64,000 nt of DNA from Planctomicrobium piriforme (GTDB taxonomy: Bacteria; Planctomycetota; Planctomycetia; Planctomycetales; Planctomycetaceae). This document shows, piece by piece, positions 8,384 through 17,010 of this stretch. Every line of letters starts with the position of its first letter. Position 1 is the stretch's first letter. The DNA lies in assembly GCF_900113665.1 (NCBI RefSeq), contig NZ_FOQD01000012.1, positions 62,001 to 126,000 on the forward strand. The letters are read 5' to 3'. The position numbers were made by a program, and so were the translations under genes. The notes beneath the pieces are model-generated. The model had not been told where the DNA came from, did no database searches, and was given only the letters and a program-made list of their open reading frames with translations.

Positions 8384-8680
8384 ATGCCCAAAATTGACCA
8401 AGGCTTTTGTCTGTGGTATTGGCGTCTGTCCACCCGTCGGAAATTCATACGAGAACTCTGGCTTGGCTCGTTGGTCAATATCGCTCTGATTGTCGCGCAG
8501 CTCAGCGGGGTATTGCCCGATTTATTGCGAAACTACAGCGACCTACCGTCTGTCGCTTTGGGGTGGTGGATTTGTGTATTCATGGTTGTTTGCCAGGCGA
8601 TTATTCTTAGTGTGCTATGGATCATGTGGAGACATGAACATATACGCGAGCAGAAAGATTTGTCGTCGAAAGTGTTCTGA
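8384..8680 (+). CDS. small two-helix membrane protein
   Basis: A 98-residue protein with a basic, aromatic N-terminus (LWYWRLSTRRKF), two hydrophobic segments (about 29-48 and 62-82) and a charged tail (RHEHIREQKDLSSK). GAGG precedes the ATG by about nine bases. There is no family recognition. It is followed by another small membrane protein, and the base composition here is slightly more AT-rich than in the sulfatase. Confidence 0.6.
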   Translation: MPKIDQGFCLWYWRLSTRRKFIRELWLGSLVNIALIVAQLSGVLPDLLRNYSDLPSVALGWWICVFMVVCQAIILSVLWIMWRHEHIREQKDLSSKVF

Positions 8681-8836
8681 ACGATGGAGTGGGAGCAGTG
8701 CGAGTGGGCGAGGATCGTTCCACTAAAAACTCGGACGCACTTAAGAATTGCTTTCTCAATCGGCTGGTCACCTCCACGACTCCAGTGTCCATCGCGAAGA
8801 GTTAATGATAGGATGACGTTCAACGCATGACTGTGA

Positions 8837-9184
8837 ATGCTAGCTTCAAATAACATAGACAAGCTTGATATCGCATTGGCTATTCAGTCGGGAAACATTT
8901 TGAACAACTCGCAGATGCCTCACAGGCGATTTGATATTGCAGTTGGCGCTCACCGTTGGACGAAATCTATTTGCCTCGGCTTGATTGTAAACGGAAGTAT
9001 GTGTTTGTGTATGTTTGCTTTTCTCGCCATCTTTATTCTCGTAAAAGGCGCTGACACATGGTTCCAATTCGTCATGTGTTTTGGGATGGTGTTTGGTGGC
9101 GGGTGTTTCATGTTCAATATGATGTCAGCGGCAATAAGAAGGTTGAAAGAAATTGGACAGAATTCTGATCGCGGCGATGGATGA
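8837..9184 (+). CDS. small two-helix membrane protein
   Basis: A 115-residue protein. Residues about 44-70 and 75-98 form two hydrophobic helices, the second Gly/Met/Phe-rich (FGMVFGGGCFMFNMMSAA), followed by a short charged tail. No Shine-Dalgarno is evident before ATG 8837, and the internal ATG at residue 27 (MPHRRFDIAV) may be the true start. Codon use is AT-richer than in its neighbours. Function unknown. Confidence 0.5.
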   Translation: MLASNNIDKLDIALAIQSGNILNNSQMPHRRFDIAVGAHRWTKSICLGLIVNGSMCLCMFAFLAIFILVKGADTWFQFVMCFGMVFGGGCFMFNMMSAAIRRLKEIGQNSDRGDG

Positions 9185-9205
9185 GGGAGTATTGGGTGGC
9201 AGGGT

Positions 9206-9364
9206 TTGGAGCGATTTTTACTCGCGAAACCCCGGATCGAGCGTTGCCAGAGAGCACCTATTCAGAAGCACGGCCAGATCTTTGAAACAAGCTAGATGTC
9301 CCTGTCGCAGGCGTTGACTCTCTCTACCCATCGAGCCCGCCGGGGCTTCCCGTTGGCTCAGCCT
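9206..9364. mobile_element. MITE-like inverted repeat, copy A
   Basis: The left arm (9206-9235) begins TTGGAGCGATTTTTACTCGC and runs to CCCCGG. The right arm (9340-9364) is a degenerate reverse complement, CCGGGGCTTCCCGTTGGCTC. The interior is about 104 bases with CGTTGCCAGAGAG shared with copy C. Two further copies lie at 33625-33784 and 34521-34687 with interiors of 105 and 101 bases. There is no coding capacity. Confidence 0.75.
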
Positions 9365-9389
9365 AGGGCAAATCAGCCGCCGCGTGATG

Positions 9390-9719
9390 TCAGGCGGACG
9401 CCAGCATGGCAAGCCAAGCGCCAAATCCAATCCAAAGCAGAATACCGCAAGCTGAAACAATCGCTGTCCAAACGCGAGGTCTTGCGGGAAATGTGACAAT
9501 CATGGGCACCAATACCGCGGCGACCAACAATCCGATCACTTTGTCGTCGAAATCACGCACATACAGCATCCATAGGGGGCCCAGCAACCAATTGCTCTCG
9601 GGGTAAAATTCATTTTCTTTTGGGCGCATCATCAACAAGACTGCCAGTAGGATGACAATCGCAACAGCAACCCGCGCCCAAGTTGGAAGTTCGAAATGCT
9701 GCCGCTTGCTGTTTGTCAT
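9390..9719 (-). CDS. small multi-helix membrane protein
   Basis: A 109-residue protein with three hydrophobic segments (about 17-32, 62-79 and 85-105), an N-terminal soluble stretch and no charged C-terminal tail. It lies opposite to its neighbours and directly beside MITE-like copy A. There is no recognised family. Composition (Val/Ile/Leu helices with Trp/Arg at the boundaries) supports a true membrane protein rather than a shadow. Confidence 0.6.
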   Translation of the reverse strand: MTNSKRQHFELPTWARVAVAIVILLAVLLMMRPKENEFYPESNWLLGPLWMLYVRDFDDKVIGLLVAAVLVPMIVTFPARPRVWTAIVSACGILLWIGFGAWLAMLASA

Positions 9720-9857
9720 GACATGTACATATGGCTCGGCGACGCTGGGATGAGCTTTAAACGTTGATTCAAAGTACGCCGGTCTGACGGTTTCCTCAAG
9801 TCACGCCGGGAATGTCCTGTTCGCGGAATGACTTCGAAAACAGTTCAGGAAGAAATG

Positions 9858-11507
9858 ATGATTCGGGCCGCTCGTGTTTCTTATGTGTTGATGGCGATGC
9901 TCGCCTCCTTCACCGCTGCCAGTTTTGGAGCGGATGATTCCGGCGGATCTCCGAGCGAGAGAAGTCATGTGAAGCCTGGTGACGCCGCACGACATGCGGA
10001 AGAGGGATCACCGGTCTGTCTCGCCGCAAACAACATGTCGCTTGCGACAGGCAATCCTTCGCTGGTCCTCATGTCGAGCGGCTCGACCCATGTTCCGGTG
10101 TGGTCACTCTCCGGCGGCACGCCAGGGCAGTCTGTCGTCGGCCTTGTGAACGGATTTGACCGGGAGTACGTCGCGGTCAAAGTCGAGATCGTCGTGACGA
10201 CGACGGACGAAGCGACGAACTCCAACGAGCAGGATGTTTACAGGGTTCACCTGTCACAGATGGTGGCCAATGCCCCGTTCACTTCTCGACAAGTCACGAG
10301 TGACTGCGTGCGAACCCCCTTGCCTGCCGCACCCTTTTACTCGCGGACCATCGTTCTCGAATCTTTCTCTCCCGTCTTGCCCAACGCTCCGCTGTTGGTG
10401 CGGATTCAGCGTGAGCCTGCTGATCCCGGCGACACGTTCACCCGCCCCGTCGGGCTGGCTATGGTGAAGGTGACCCCATTGAAAGCACCTGCCCAACCGC
10501 TCGTCGTCCAACAGGGAGCCGGCTACGACTCGTGGCCGATGTTACAGGCGATCGGCAAGAAGCTGGTCTGCGTGTACAGCCGGGGATCGGGGCACACGAT
10601 CGCTGAAGACGCCCGAGCCGTTTATGCGCGGACTTCGACAGACGAAGGAAAAACATGGACGGCTGAAACGGTTGTCGCCAACACGCCAGGCTACGGCGAC
10701 GTGGCCGTCGGGAAAGGGCTGGATTCCAAGGGAGACATGCTGCTCTGGGTACGTCGCGTCGGCAAGGAATGGCACCACGACTTGTACCGGACCACCGACG
10801 GCGTGGCGTTCGAACTGCTGACAACGCCGAAACTCGAAGTGCCGCCTATTCAAATTACCGACATCTTTGAGGTTCCCACGGTGGGACTGATGGCGCTCTG
10901 GTTCGCAGGCAACTATGGCAACGACGGCCCAAATCACTCGTGGGGCACCGTAACCAGCAGCGATGATGGGGCAACCTGGAAACAGACCGTGATGGAATCC
11001 GGGCTGACCAAAGACCAATGGCCGACGGAACCTGCCGCAGTTTATCTCGGCGATGGCAGAATTCTCGCAGTGGGACGGACCGAAGTTGGGGCGAATTCCA
11101 CGACGCGATCTCAGTTCCAGATGGTTTCCACCGATTACGGGGCGACCTGGAAGCGCGCCCCAACGAACATCAGCGATGTCCTGATTTCGACGCCGAGCCT
11201 GATCCTCGACTCCGAAACCGGATTGGTGAGCAACTATTACTATCACCGCGGCCGAGGGATTCTGCGACGCCGGGTGGTTGATGCCGCCAGCGTGTTCGAC
11301 CATCCGCTCAACTGGCCTGCTTCCGAAGCAGTCGCCACCGGAAGTGCGATCACAGTCGATGCAGGGAATGCGAATTCCACCGTGATCGGGAAGTCCCACT
11401 TCGTCTCCTTTTACTCTGGTGAAGCGGCCAACACGTCGATCCTGGTGTCGGTGCTTCCTGGCCCTCAGGCCCGGAGTTCGGTGGTCAGTCCCAAGGGGGC
11501 GGAATGA
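9858..11507 (+). CDS. secreted sialidase/BNR-repeat protein
   Basis: A 549-residue protein. It has a signal peptide (about 1-24, ending SFGA), an N-terminal ~190-residue beta-type domain, then a six-bladed-propeller region. Three Asp-box motifs (S-x-D-x-G-x-T-W) are visible: STDEGKTW, SSDDGATW and STDYGATW. A conserved region QAIGKKLVCVYSRG opens the propeller. It resembles exo-alpha-sialidase-like BNR proteins, which in planctomycetes are abundant and often of unproven substrate. AGGAAG at 9847-9852 suits ATG 9858 or 9855; ATG 9828 is less likely. Catalytic Arg triad and Tyr/Glu pair were not assigned. Confidence 0.8.
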   Translation: MIRAARVSYVLMAMLASFTAASFGADDSGGSPSERSHVKPGDAARHAEEGSPVCLAANNMSLATGNPSLVLMSSGSTHVPVWSLSGGTPGQSVVGLVNGFDREYVAVKVEIVVTTTDEATNSNEQDVYRVHLSQMVANAPFTSRQVTSDCVRTPLPAAPFYSRTIVLESFSPVLPNAPLLVRIQREPADPGDTFTRPVGLAMVKVTPLKAPAQPLVVQQGAGYDSWPMLQAIGKKLVCVYSRGSGHTIAEDARAVYARTSTDEGKTWTAETVVANTPGYGDVAVGKGLDSKGDMLLWVRRVGKEWHHDLYRTTDGVAFELLTTPKLEVPPIQITDIFEVPTVGLMALWFAGNYGNDGPNHSWGTVTSSDDGATWKQTVMESGLTKDQWPTEPAAVYLGDGRILAVGRTEVGANSTTRSQFQMVSTDYGATWKRAPTNISDVLISTPSLILDSETGLVSNYYYHRGRGILRRRVVDAASVFDHPLNWPASEAVATGSAITVDAGNANSTVIGKSHFVSFYSGEAANTSILVSVLPGPQARSSVVSPKGAE

Positions 11508-11698
11508 TCAACGCAAGGCGACGGACGTTTCGCTGGGGGTAGTTGTTGATCTCGGGAAGGTCAATGTCGGAGGGACGGAAGAATATTCAGGGATCGAAGC
11601 TGTATCCTCAAGACGGACGAGATGGTGAACGCAGCGGAGATCTTGATTGAAACCGGCGAATTGGCTCAATAGCGAGCAGGAATTGAGAGGAACAAGCA

Positions 11699-12100
11699 AT
11701 GAACGGCAACATCGACAATGAGCTTGTCATCTTCATTGCAACCGCGTCGCATACTCGATTTGTACAAGAAGCGATTGCCCTCGACGCCGAAAAAGTAGTC
11801 GTTTCTGTTAAACACTGGTGGGAACTCGACATCAACCCAGAATTCGTTCGCATCGAACAGTACCTGGACGCAGAGTTGATCGATGGCTGTGCGATTAGCT
11901 GGAGGCTGGAAGTGACCACTTCTGATTCGGGCCACCAGATTGAAGCTGACGTCCGAAAGATCATTTCGAATAGCTACGATATGATTGCCGAAATTGCGGA
12001 AACATCAGTGGTGTCTGTCGAACAATGCATGTCAGCCGTTAAAAAAACCCTCGATGAATTGTTCAGTACTGATTGGCGGGCTTGTGGCGAGTGTGATTGA
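11699..12100 (+). CDS. hypothetical soluble protein (133 aa)
   Basis: A 133-residue acidic protein with alternating beta/alpha character, three tryptophans and three cysteines, two of them in the C-terminal CGEC. There is no signal peptide. The sizes and acidity would suit a small immunity or regulatory protein, but that is only a thought. GAGAGG precedes ATG 11699. It stands alone between the sialidase-like gene and an esterase. Confidence 0.55.
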   Translation: MNGNIDNELVIFIATASHTRFVQEAIALDAEKVVVSVKHWWELDINPEFVRIEQYLDAELIDGCAISWRLEVTTSDSGHQIEADVRKIISNSYDMIAEIAETSVVSVEQCMSAVKKTLDELFSTDWRACGECD

Positions 12101-12302
12101 GAATAGTGATTCTGAATTCAGAGGATTTCGCAAACTGCTCTCTCATAAGAAAGCCAAGGTCGGCAAGCCCGACAGAGTCCCTACCATTTGGAACGTTGCA
12201 GTGGGCTCAATCTTGAAATTCCGCTCATTCCTTCCCCTGGCGAATCTTCACCTCCGATGCTGCAATCCTTCGATCATGTCGACCAAAGGGAGGTCTGCCC
12301 AG

Positions 12303-13253
12303 ATGATGCTGCTCGCGCGTTCGGGATTGCTGTTTCTGTCCGTCTGTCTGCTGACGCTCCCCTGCTTTGCTCAGGCGCCCGGCGCGGCTGCTCCGCCTGC
12401 AGCGAAACCGGTTGAGCCGGAATTGGCGCCGACGTTTGCTGACGTGGCTTACGGCCCGCAAATGCGAAACGTTCTCGATTTCTGGCAGGCCAAGGGTGAT
12501 GGCCCACGACCGCTTTTGGTGATGATTCACGGCGGCGGCTGGGTCGCCGGGCAGAAGGATCGTAAAGCAGTCGCCATTCAACCTTGGCTCGACAAGGGTA
12601 TCTCGGTCGCCGGGATCAACTATCGCCTCACCGGCACCGATCCGTTGCCGGCCCCGGTGCATGATGCCGCGCGGACGGTTCAATTTTTGAAGAGCAAGGC
12701 GAGCGAATGGAACATTCGCAAAGACCGCATCGCCCTCACCGGTGGCAGTGCTGGCGCCTGTTCTTCGATGTGGATTCTGCTGCACGACGACCTGGCCGAC
12801 CCGAACGCGACGGACCCGGTGTTGCGGGAGTCGACCCGGGTGAGCGGGGCGGCGGTGGGAGCCGGGCAGACGTCGATCGATCCCAAAGTAATCGAAGGCT
12901 GGCTCGGCCCGAACGTCCTCAAGCACCGGATGATCTGGATGGCCGTGGGCGAGCCGACGATGGACGCTGCACTGGCAAACTATGACAAGCATCACGCGAC
13001 ATATGTCGAATTCTCACCAGTCAATCATGTCACCTCCGACGATCCGCCGCTGCTGATGACCTACGCAGCCGACATGACGCTTCCCTCCAAAGACGCCGGC
13101 CACGGTATTCATCACGGCATGTACGGTGTGAAGTTGAAAGAGAAGTCCGACGCCTGTGGACACGAATGCCATTTGCTGATCCCGGGGTATTCGAAGTCGG
13201 ACAAGTACACGAGCTCGACGGAATTCCTGACAGGGATTTTGCTGGCACCGTGA
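12303..13253 (+). CDS. secreted alpha/beta hydrolase (esterase/lipase-like)
   Basis: A 316-residue protein with a signal peptide (about 1-23). The oxyanion-hole motif is HGGGW (76-80), and the nucleophile elbow G-G-S-A-G (147-151) has Ser149 as nucleophile. The usual acid is likely in the DPPLLMTYAAD region and the histidine in G-H-E-C-H near the end. This is the BD-FAE/carboxylesterase-like family found beside sulfatases and DUF1501 genes in planctomycetes. ATG 12303 follows GGGAGG with nine bases of spacing; longer readings to 11985 overlap the previous gene and have no signal peptide. Confidence 0.85.
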   Translation: MMLLARSGLLFLSVCLLTLPCFAQAPGAAAPPAAKPVEPELAPTFADVAYGPQMRNVLDFWQAKGDGPRPLLVMIHGGGWVAGQKDRKAVAIQPWLDKGISVAGINYRLTGTDPLPAPVHDAARTVQFLKSKASEWNIRKDRIALTGGSAGACSSMWILLHDDLADPNATDPVLRESTRVSGAAVGAGQTSIDPKVIEGWLGPNVLKHRMIWMAVGEPTMDAALANYDKHHATYVEFSPVNHVTSDDPPLLMTYAADMTLPSKDAGHGIHHGMYGVKLKEKSDACGHECHLLIPGYSKSDKYTSSTEFLTGILLAP

Positions 13254-13262
13254 TTTGGAAGA

Positions 13263-13359
13263 AACCGGACGCTATGCGTGCCGGCTGATGGGCGTCGACC
13301 GCGGTTCAGTCGTCCCCAGTTTTGTACGCCGATCAGCCGCTGGGCCTTAGCCCACGGTT
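13263..13359. repeat. palindromic intergenic repeat, family P, copy 1
   Basis: The left arm starts AACCGGACGCTATGCGTGCC and runs through GGCTGATGGGCGT; the right arm is GTACGCCGATCAGCCGCTGG and runs through CTTAGCCCACGGTT. The arms are ~34 bp imperfect reverse complements. A second copy lies at 14868-14966 and a half copy at 22476-22512. Confidence 0.75.
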
Positions 13360-13457
13360 CTTTCTCGCGTCACATTTATGGGACGCCGCAAAAAGCCCCT
13401 CACCCCGGCCCTCTTCCCTGAGTACAGGGGCGAGGGAGAAATGCGGCGAACGCCTCA

Positions 13458-14747
13458 TTAAAACGGCACCGGCAGCAGCAGGGCGTGGTGCTGGAAGAGG
13501 ACGGCGCGGCCGGCTTCGCTGATGAACTGGGTGAAGTACAGCAGGAAGACGTAGAACCCCAGCACCGACATCAACAGCAGCGAGCAGAGACCGCGGAACA
13601 GCCAGTAAACCGGCTTCTTGCCGGCCTCTTTCCTCGCGCAGGCACGGTGGTAGGCCCAGCCGGTCATGACTCGCGTGGGGTAGATGCTCGCCACGAAAAT
13701 GAGCGTGATCGGCCACATGGCATCCGGCGGCAGCAGGAAGGCTTTGAAGAGATAGAGCGGCAGCGCGAGGGCATAGACGATCACGGTCGCCAAGGCCCAC
13801 GACCAGGGGGCGTAGCGCCAGAGCGTGCGGACTTCTCTCAATTGCAGGCCGGATCGAAAGCGGTTCTCGGTCGCGAAGCGTGCTTGCAGGAACGGAGCCC
13901 AACTGAGCACCACTGTCAGGCACACGCCGCCAATCAGCATGACGAGGACGCTGCCTCCTTCCGGTCGTCGGACGGCCGCATAGAGGGCTGTCGGCAACGC
14001 CAGCCAAATAAAAGCGACGCCGAAACCGCGGACGCCGAGCCAGAAGTTTTGGCGAATTTTCAGTCGCGCCAGAAACGACCGGACGTGTTGGCTGGCATCA
14101 CTCAAATAGCGACCGGAGGCGAGTTGGCGACGCAGCCACAAGGCGTTCTTCAAGGGTCGAAAGAAGGTCGGCAGCGACCCGCCACGGGCGAGTGCCAGAA
14201 TCAGATGGATCGTAATGACGCCCCAGGCGATGTTCAGTGCGAGGTGGGCAAAGACATCAGACCGCCCGCCTGGGTCGATCAAGTGCGCGTCGGCAGCGAT
14301 TCCGCTGATCAGCCGCAGCGGCAGCAGCCAGAGGTAGATTCCCAGTGCCAGCGACCCAATGCGGGGGGCGTCGCGCAGGAGCGGAAAGCCGTCCCGAAAC
14401 CGCCCGCTGCGCCCCAGGCGCCCTTCCACATCCAACAGATAACCCAGGGCTAGAAAATTCACCCCGGGAATCGCCGCAATCACCGCCAGCAGAAACAACA
14501 GGCTGGCGAGACCGAAGAGCCCGCGAATCGCCCAGGCCAACGCCCGTAGCGGATGCCGCCAGGGAACCGGACACGGCCCCAATTGGCCCGGCTGAACCTG
14601 ATCCGGCGGGACGACGGGAACCGAAGGTTGTTGCGGGGGCTGTTCAAACTGTTCGGGAGAAACCTCCGGCGACGAAACTCCTTCCGCAAACCCGGTTTCC
14701 ACCGGGTGAGAAGCAAGTTCGGTCGAGGTGAAAGTTTCTGCCTGCAT
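13458..14747 (-). CDS. multipass membrane protein of unknown function
   Basis: A 429-residue protein with a Pro/Gln/Val-rich cytoplasmic tail of ~65 residues and then about eight hydrophobic segments (for example LLFLLAVIAAIPGVNFLALG, and a pair near 370-420). The region after the first helix reads LGYLLDVEGRLGRSGRFRDG, a motif I associate with planctomycete DUF4013-like membrane proteins without being able to check. There are no transporter or enzyme motifs. The gene is flanked on both sides by copies of the same palindrome (13263-13359 and 14868-14966), in the same orientation. Confidence 0.75.
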   Translation of the reverse strand: MQAETFTSTELASHPVETGFAEGVSSPEVSPEQFEQPPQQPSVPVVPPDQVQPGQLGPCPVPWRHPLRALAWAIRGLFGLASLLFLLAVIAAIPGVNFLALGYLLDVEGRLGRSGRFRDGFPLLRDAPRIGSLALGIYLWLLPLRLISGIAADAHLIDPGGRSDVFAHLALNIAWGVITIHLILALARGGSLPTFFRPLKNALWLRRQLASGRYLSDASQHVRSFLARLKIRQNFWLGVRGFGVAFIWLALPTALYAAVRRPEGGSVLVMLIGGVCLTVVLSWAPFLQARFATENRFRSGLQLREVRTLWRYAPWSWALATVIVYALALPLYLFKAFLLPPDAMWPITLIFVASIYPTRVMTGWAYHRACARKEAGKKPVYWLFRGLCSLLLMSVLGFYVFLLYFTQFISEAGRAVLFQHHALLLPVPF

Positions 14748-14784
14748 GACGGCGCGTGTTTTAGAAGTCAGCCGGAAGCTGATT

Positions 14785-14819
14785 GATTTGTCATTTGTCA
14801 GTGGTCATTTGTCAGTGAC
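14785..14819. repeat. degenerate 7-bp tandem repeat (CATTTGT type)
   Basis: Units GATTTGT, CATTTGT, CAGTGGT, CATTTGT, CAGTGAC in strict 7-base register. The tract at 29981-30015 has a closely related unit. Confidence 0.75.
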
Positions 14820-14867
14820 CAATTGAGGGGAACTGTACTGATCGTCGGATACGTCGGGCAGCTTTCG

Positions 14868-14966
14868 AACCGGACGCTAACGCGTGCCGGCTGATCGGCG
14901 TCATCAATTTGGGGATCGCTCACGTTGTCTGTACGCCAATCAGCCGCTGGGCGTTAGCCCACGGTT
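14868..14966. repeat. palindromic intergenic repeat, family P, copy 2
   Basis: The left arm AACCGGACGCTAACGCGTGC and right arm GTACGCCAATCAGCCGCTGG (continuing GCGTTAGCCCACGGTT) are ~34-bp imperfect reverse complements around a ~30-base loop. Same orientation and length as the copy at 13263-13359. Confidence 0.75.
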
Positions 14967-15184
14967 CTCTGTCGTGACGTGCGACTACCGGGATACTGGG
15001 AAATTTGTCATCGGCGAACTGTCATTTCCTGGCCCCTGAACCGTTGCCCTTGATTCCTTGAATATCGTACCCGGTCAAACCATTCCGCGTTTCAGAAATC
15101 GTTTGAAACCATTTGCTCTCAAATCGGGTAGACTGATCAGGTCGGTCTGCGATTCCTTTTTCGGCTTCAGCGGGTGATTCTGCA

Positions 15185-16840
15185 ATGGCATTCCCTTGGA
15201 ACTGGCTGGTTCCGGCGGCGGTCATCGTGGGCGTAGGCCTGCTGACGACTGCGGCGACGCGAGTCCCTGTGCCTGATGCCGGGGCAGTGCTGCAGGCAGG
15301 CGTCCCAAACGATCTGCAGCCGGCCGTCGAGGCCGTGAATCGCGAGCTGGCGGTGTTGCGGGAGCAATCCGGCATCGCGGCGGCGGCTCCGGCCGATGAG
15401 TTCACGATCTGGCGGCGGCTGTCGCTGGCCTTACATGGGACGATCCCCTCGCTCGAAGAGATTCGCCGTTTCGAAGCCGACTCCGCTCCAGACCGCCTTC
15501 AACGCTGGACGGCGGCGATGCTCGAAGACCCGCGCTTCAACAGCTATTTCGCAGAACGACTCGCTCGGGCGTGCGTCGGGGTTGAAGGGGGCCAGTTTCT
15601 CATCTTTCGCCGCGACCGCTTCCTCGACTGGTTCAGCGAACAGCTTCGCACGCATGTCCCCTACGACCAGGTTGTGCGCGACATGGTGCAGGGAGAAGGG
15701 ATCTGGACCGGCGAAGGGGAAGTGAATTTCGTTACCCAGGGTTTTAACGATGGCAATCTCGACGAGAACGCCCTCACCGCCAGAACCGTTCGCGCGTTTC
15801 TCGGCCAGAGAATTGATTGTGCCCAGTGCCACGACCACCCGTTCGATCACTGGAAACAGACCGACTTCGAAGGTCTGGCTGCGTACTACGGTCAGGTCTC
15901 GGTCGCGGTGCTGGGAGGCGTCGTTGAGAAGCAGGGTCGCGAGTTCAAAGTGAAAGACAGCCAGACGCTCGAAGACCGGGAAGTGAAACCCTCTGTTCCT
16001 TTTAACCCTGAATGGCTGGGTGAAGGGGGCTCGCGTCGCGAACAACTGGCTCGGTGGATCACCCACCCTGAGAACCAGCGATTTGAGATCGCGACGGCGA
16101 ATCGGGTGTGGGGCCTGCTTTTCGGTCGCCCGTTCGAAATGAATCGTCCTGTTGATGACTTGCCTGACCCTCAGACCAATGAACGCCTGCGAGTACTGGA
16201 AGTTCTGGGGCGGGACTTCCGCGAACATGGCTACGACCTGCGACGGTTGATTCAGGTCATCGCCGCGACGGAAGCCTTTCACTTCGACTCACGACATCCC
16301 ACCGACCTGGCCGCGGAAACAAATGAGACAGGGACATCGGAGGACAGCGGTCAGGTGGATGTATTACGAGAAGCGTGGGCGGTGTTTCCTTTGATCCGTT
16401 TGCGGCCTGAGCAGGTGATTGGGGCGATGCTGCAGGCGAACTCGCTGCGGACGGTCGATCAGAATTCGCATCTGTTTACCAGGGCACGGCGATTCTTTCG
16501 CGAACGGGACTTCGTGAATGAATTTGGCGATCTGGGAGTGGATGAACTCGAAGGAGGTGCCGGCACGATTCCACAGGCACTGCTGAGAATGAACGGAGAC
16601 TTCGCCAAAGAAACGTCAGAGGCCACGCCGTTTTCCTCGTCAGGCCGCATCGCTGCCGATGCTGCCGGCCCCGAGCAGATTGTGGAAACAGTGTTCCTCG
16701 TTTGTCTCACGCGAAAGCCGACGCCAGAAGAGTCGGCTCATTTCCTCGCGTGGTTCGAGAACCAGAAACGCTCACGTCCAGCTGTGGAAGACCTGTACTG
16801 GACGCTGTTCAACTCACCTGAGTTTTCGTGGAATCATTAG
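15185..16840 (+). CDS. DUF1549/DUF1553 domain protein (short form)
   Basis: A 551-residue protein with an N-terminal membrane helix or signal anchor (about 8-25). The DUF1549 part includes RRLSLALHGTIPSLEEIRRF and the haem-binding-like C-A-Q-C-H-D-H-P-F motif. The C-terminal DUF1553 part includes RFEIATANRVWGLLFGRP and the LLRMNGDFA region. In planctomycetes these proteins are usually 700-1100 residues with an extra cytochrome c or LamG domain; this one lacks those. It is paired with the DUF1501 gene that follows 170 bases later, the standard combination. Function is unproven; an outer-envelope or polysaccharide role is assumed. ATG 15185 has only a weak ribosome binding site. Confidence 0.9.
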   Translation: MAFPWNWLVPAAVIVGVGLLTTAATRVPVPDAGAVLQAGVPNDLQPAVEAVNRELAVLREQSGIAAAAPADEFTIWRRLSLALHGTIPSLEEIRRFEADSAPDRLQRWTAAMLEDPRFNSYFAERLARACVGVEGGQFLIFRRDRFLDWFSEQLRTHVPYDQVVRDMVQGEGIWTGEGEVNFVTQGFNDGNLDENALTARTVRAFLGQRIDCAQCHDHPFDHWKQTDFEGLAAYYGQVSVAVLGGVVEKQGREFKVKDSQTLEDREVKPSVPFNPEWLGEGGSRREQLARWITHPENQRFEIATANRVWGLLFGRPFEMNRPVDDLPDPQTNERLRVLEVLGRDFREHGYDLRRLIQVIAATEAFHFDSRHPTDLAAETNETGTSEDSGQVDVLREAWAVFPLIRLRPEQVIGAMLQANSLRTVDQNSHLFTRARRFFRERDFVNEFGDLGVDELEGGAGTIPQALLRMNGDFAKETSEATPFSSSGRIAADAAGPEQIVETVFLVCLTRKPTPEESAHFLAWFENQKRSRPAVEDLYWTLFNSPEFSWNH

Positions 16841-16935
16841 GATTGAAAGAATATTAGCCACGGATGGACACAGATGAACACGGATAAAATCGAATTCAAT
16901 CCAACAAGTCTCGGTTGGACTCTTTCATAGAATTT

Positions 16936-16970
16936 CCCTGACCCCTCACCCCTGTCCCCTGACCCCTTCG
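16936..16970. repeat. degenerate 7-bp tandem repeat (CCCTGAC type)
   Basis: Units CCCTGAC, CCCTCAC, CCCTGTC, CCCTGAC, CCCTTCG in strict register, between the DUF1549 and DUF1501 genes. Confidence 0.75.
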
Positions 16971-17010
16971 GTCGAGGACAACGGACCGCGCCGGGTTCAC
17001 CCGTGGCGCA

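Larger units (their letters stand above)
14748..15184. other. gene-free repeat region
   Basis: These ~437 bases hold a heptad tract (14785-14819) and palindrome P copy 2 (14868-14966). I see no gene in the rest. Confidence 0.6.

Noticed and set aside
13383..13440. CCCCTCACCCCGGCCCTC-like GC-rich stretch
   Set aside because: Resembles a widespread REP-like sequence; only one copy here and the pairing is weak.
16855..16890. TTAGCCACGGATGGACACAGATGAACACGG-like sequence
   Set aside because: It looks like half of a common intergenic repeat, but no second arm or copy is in this window, so it is not called a repeat.
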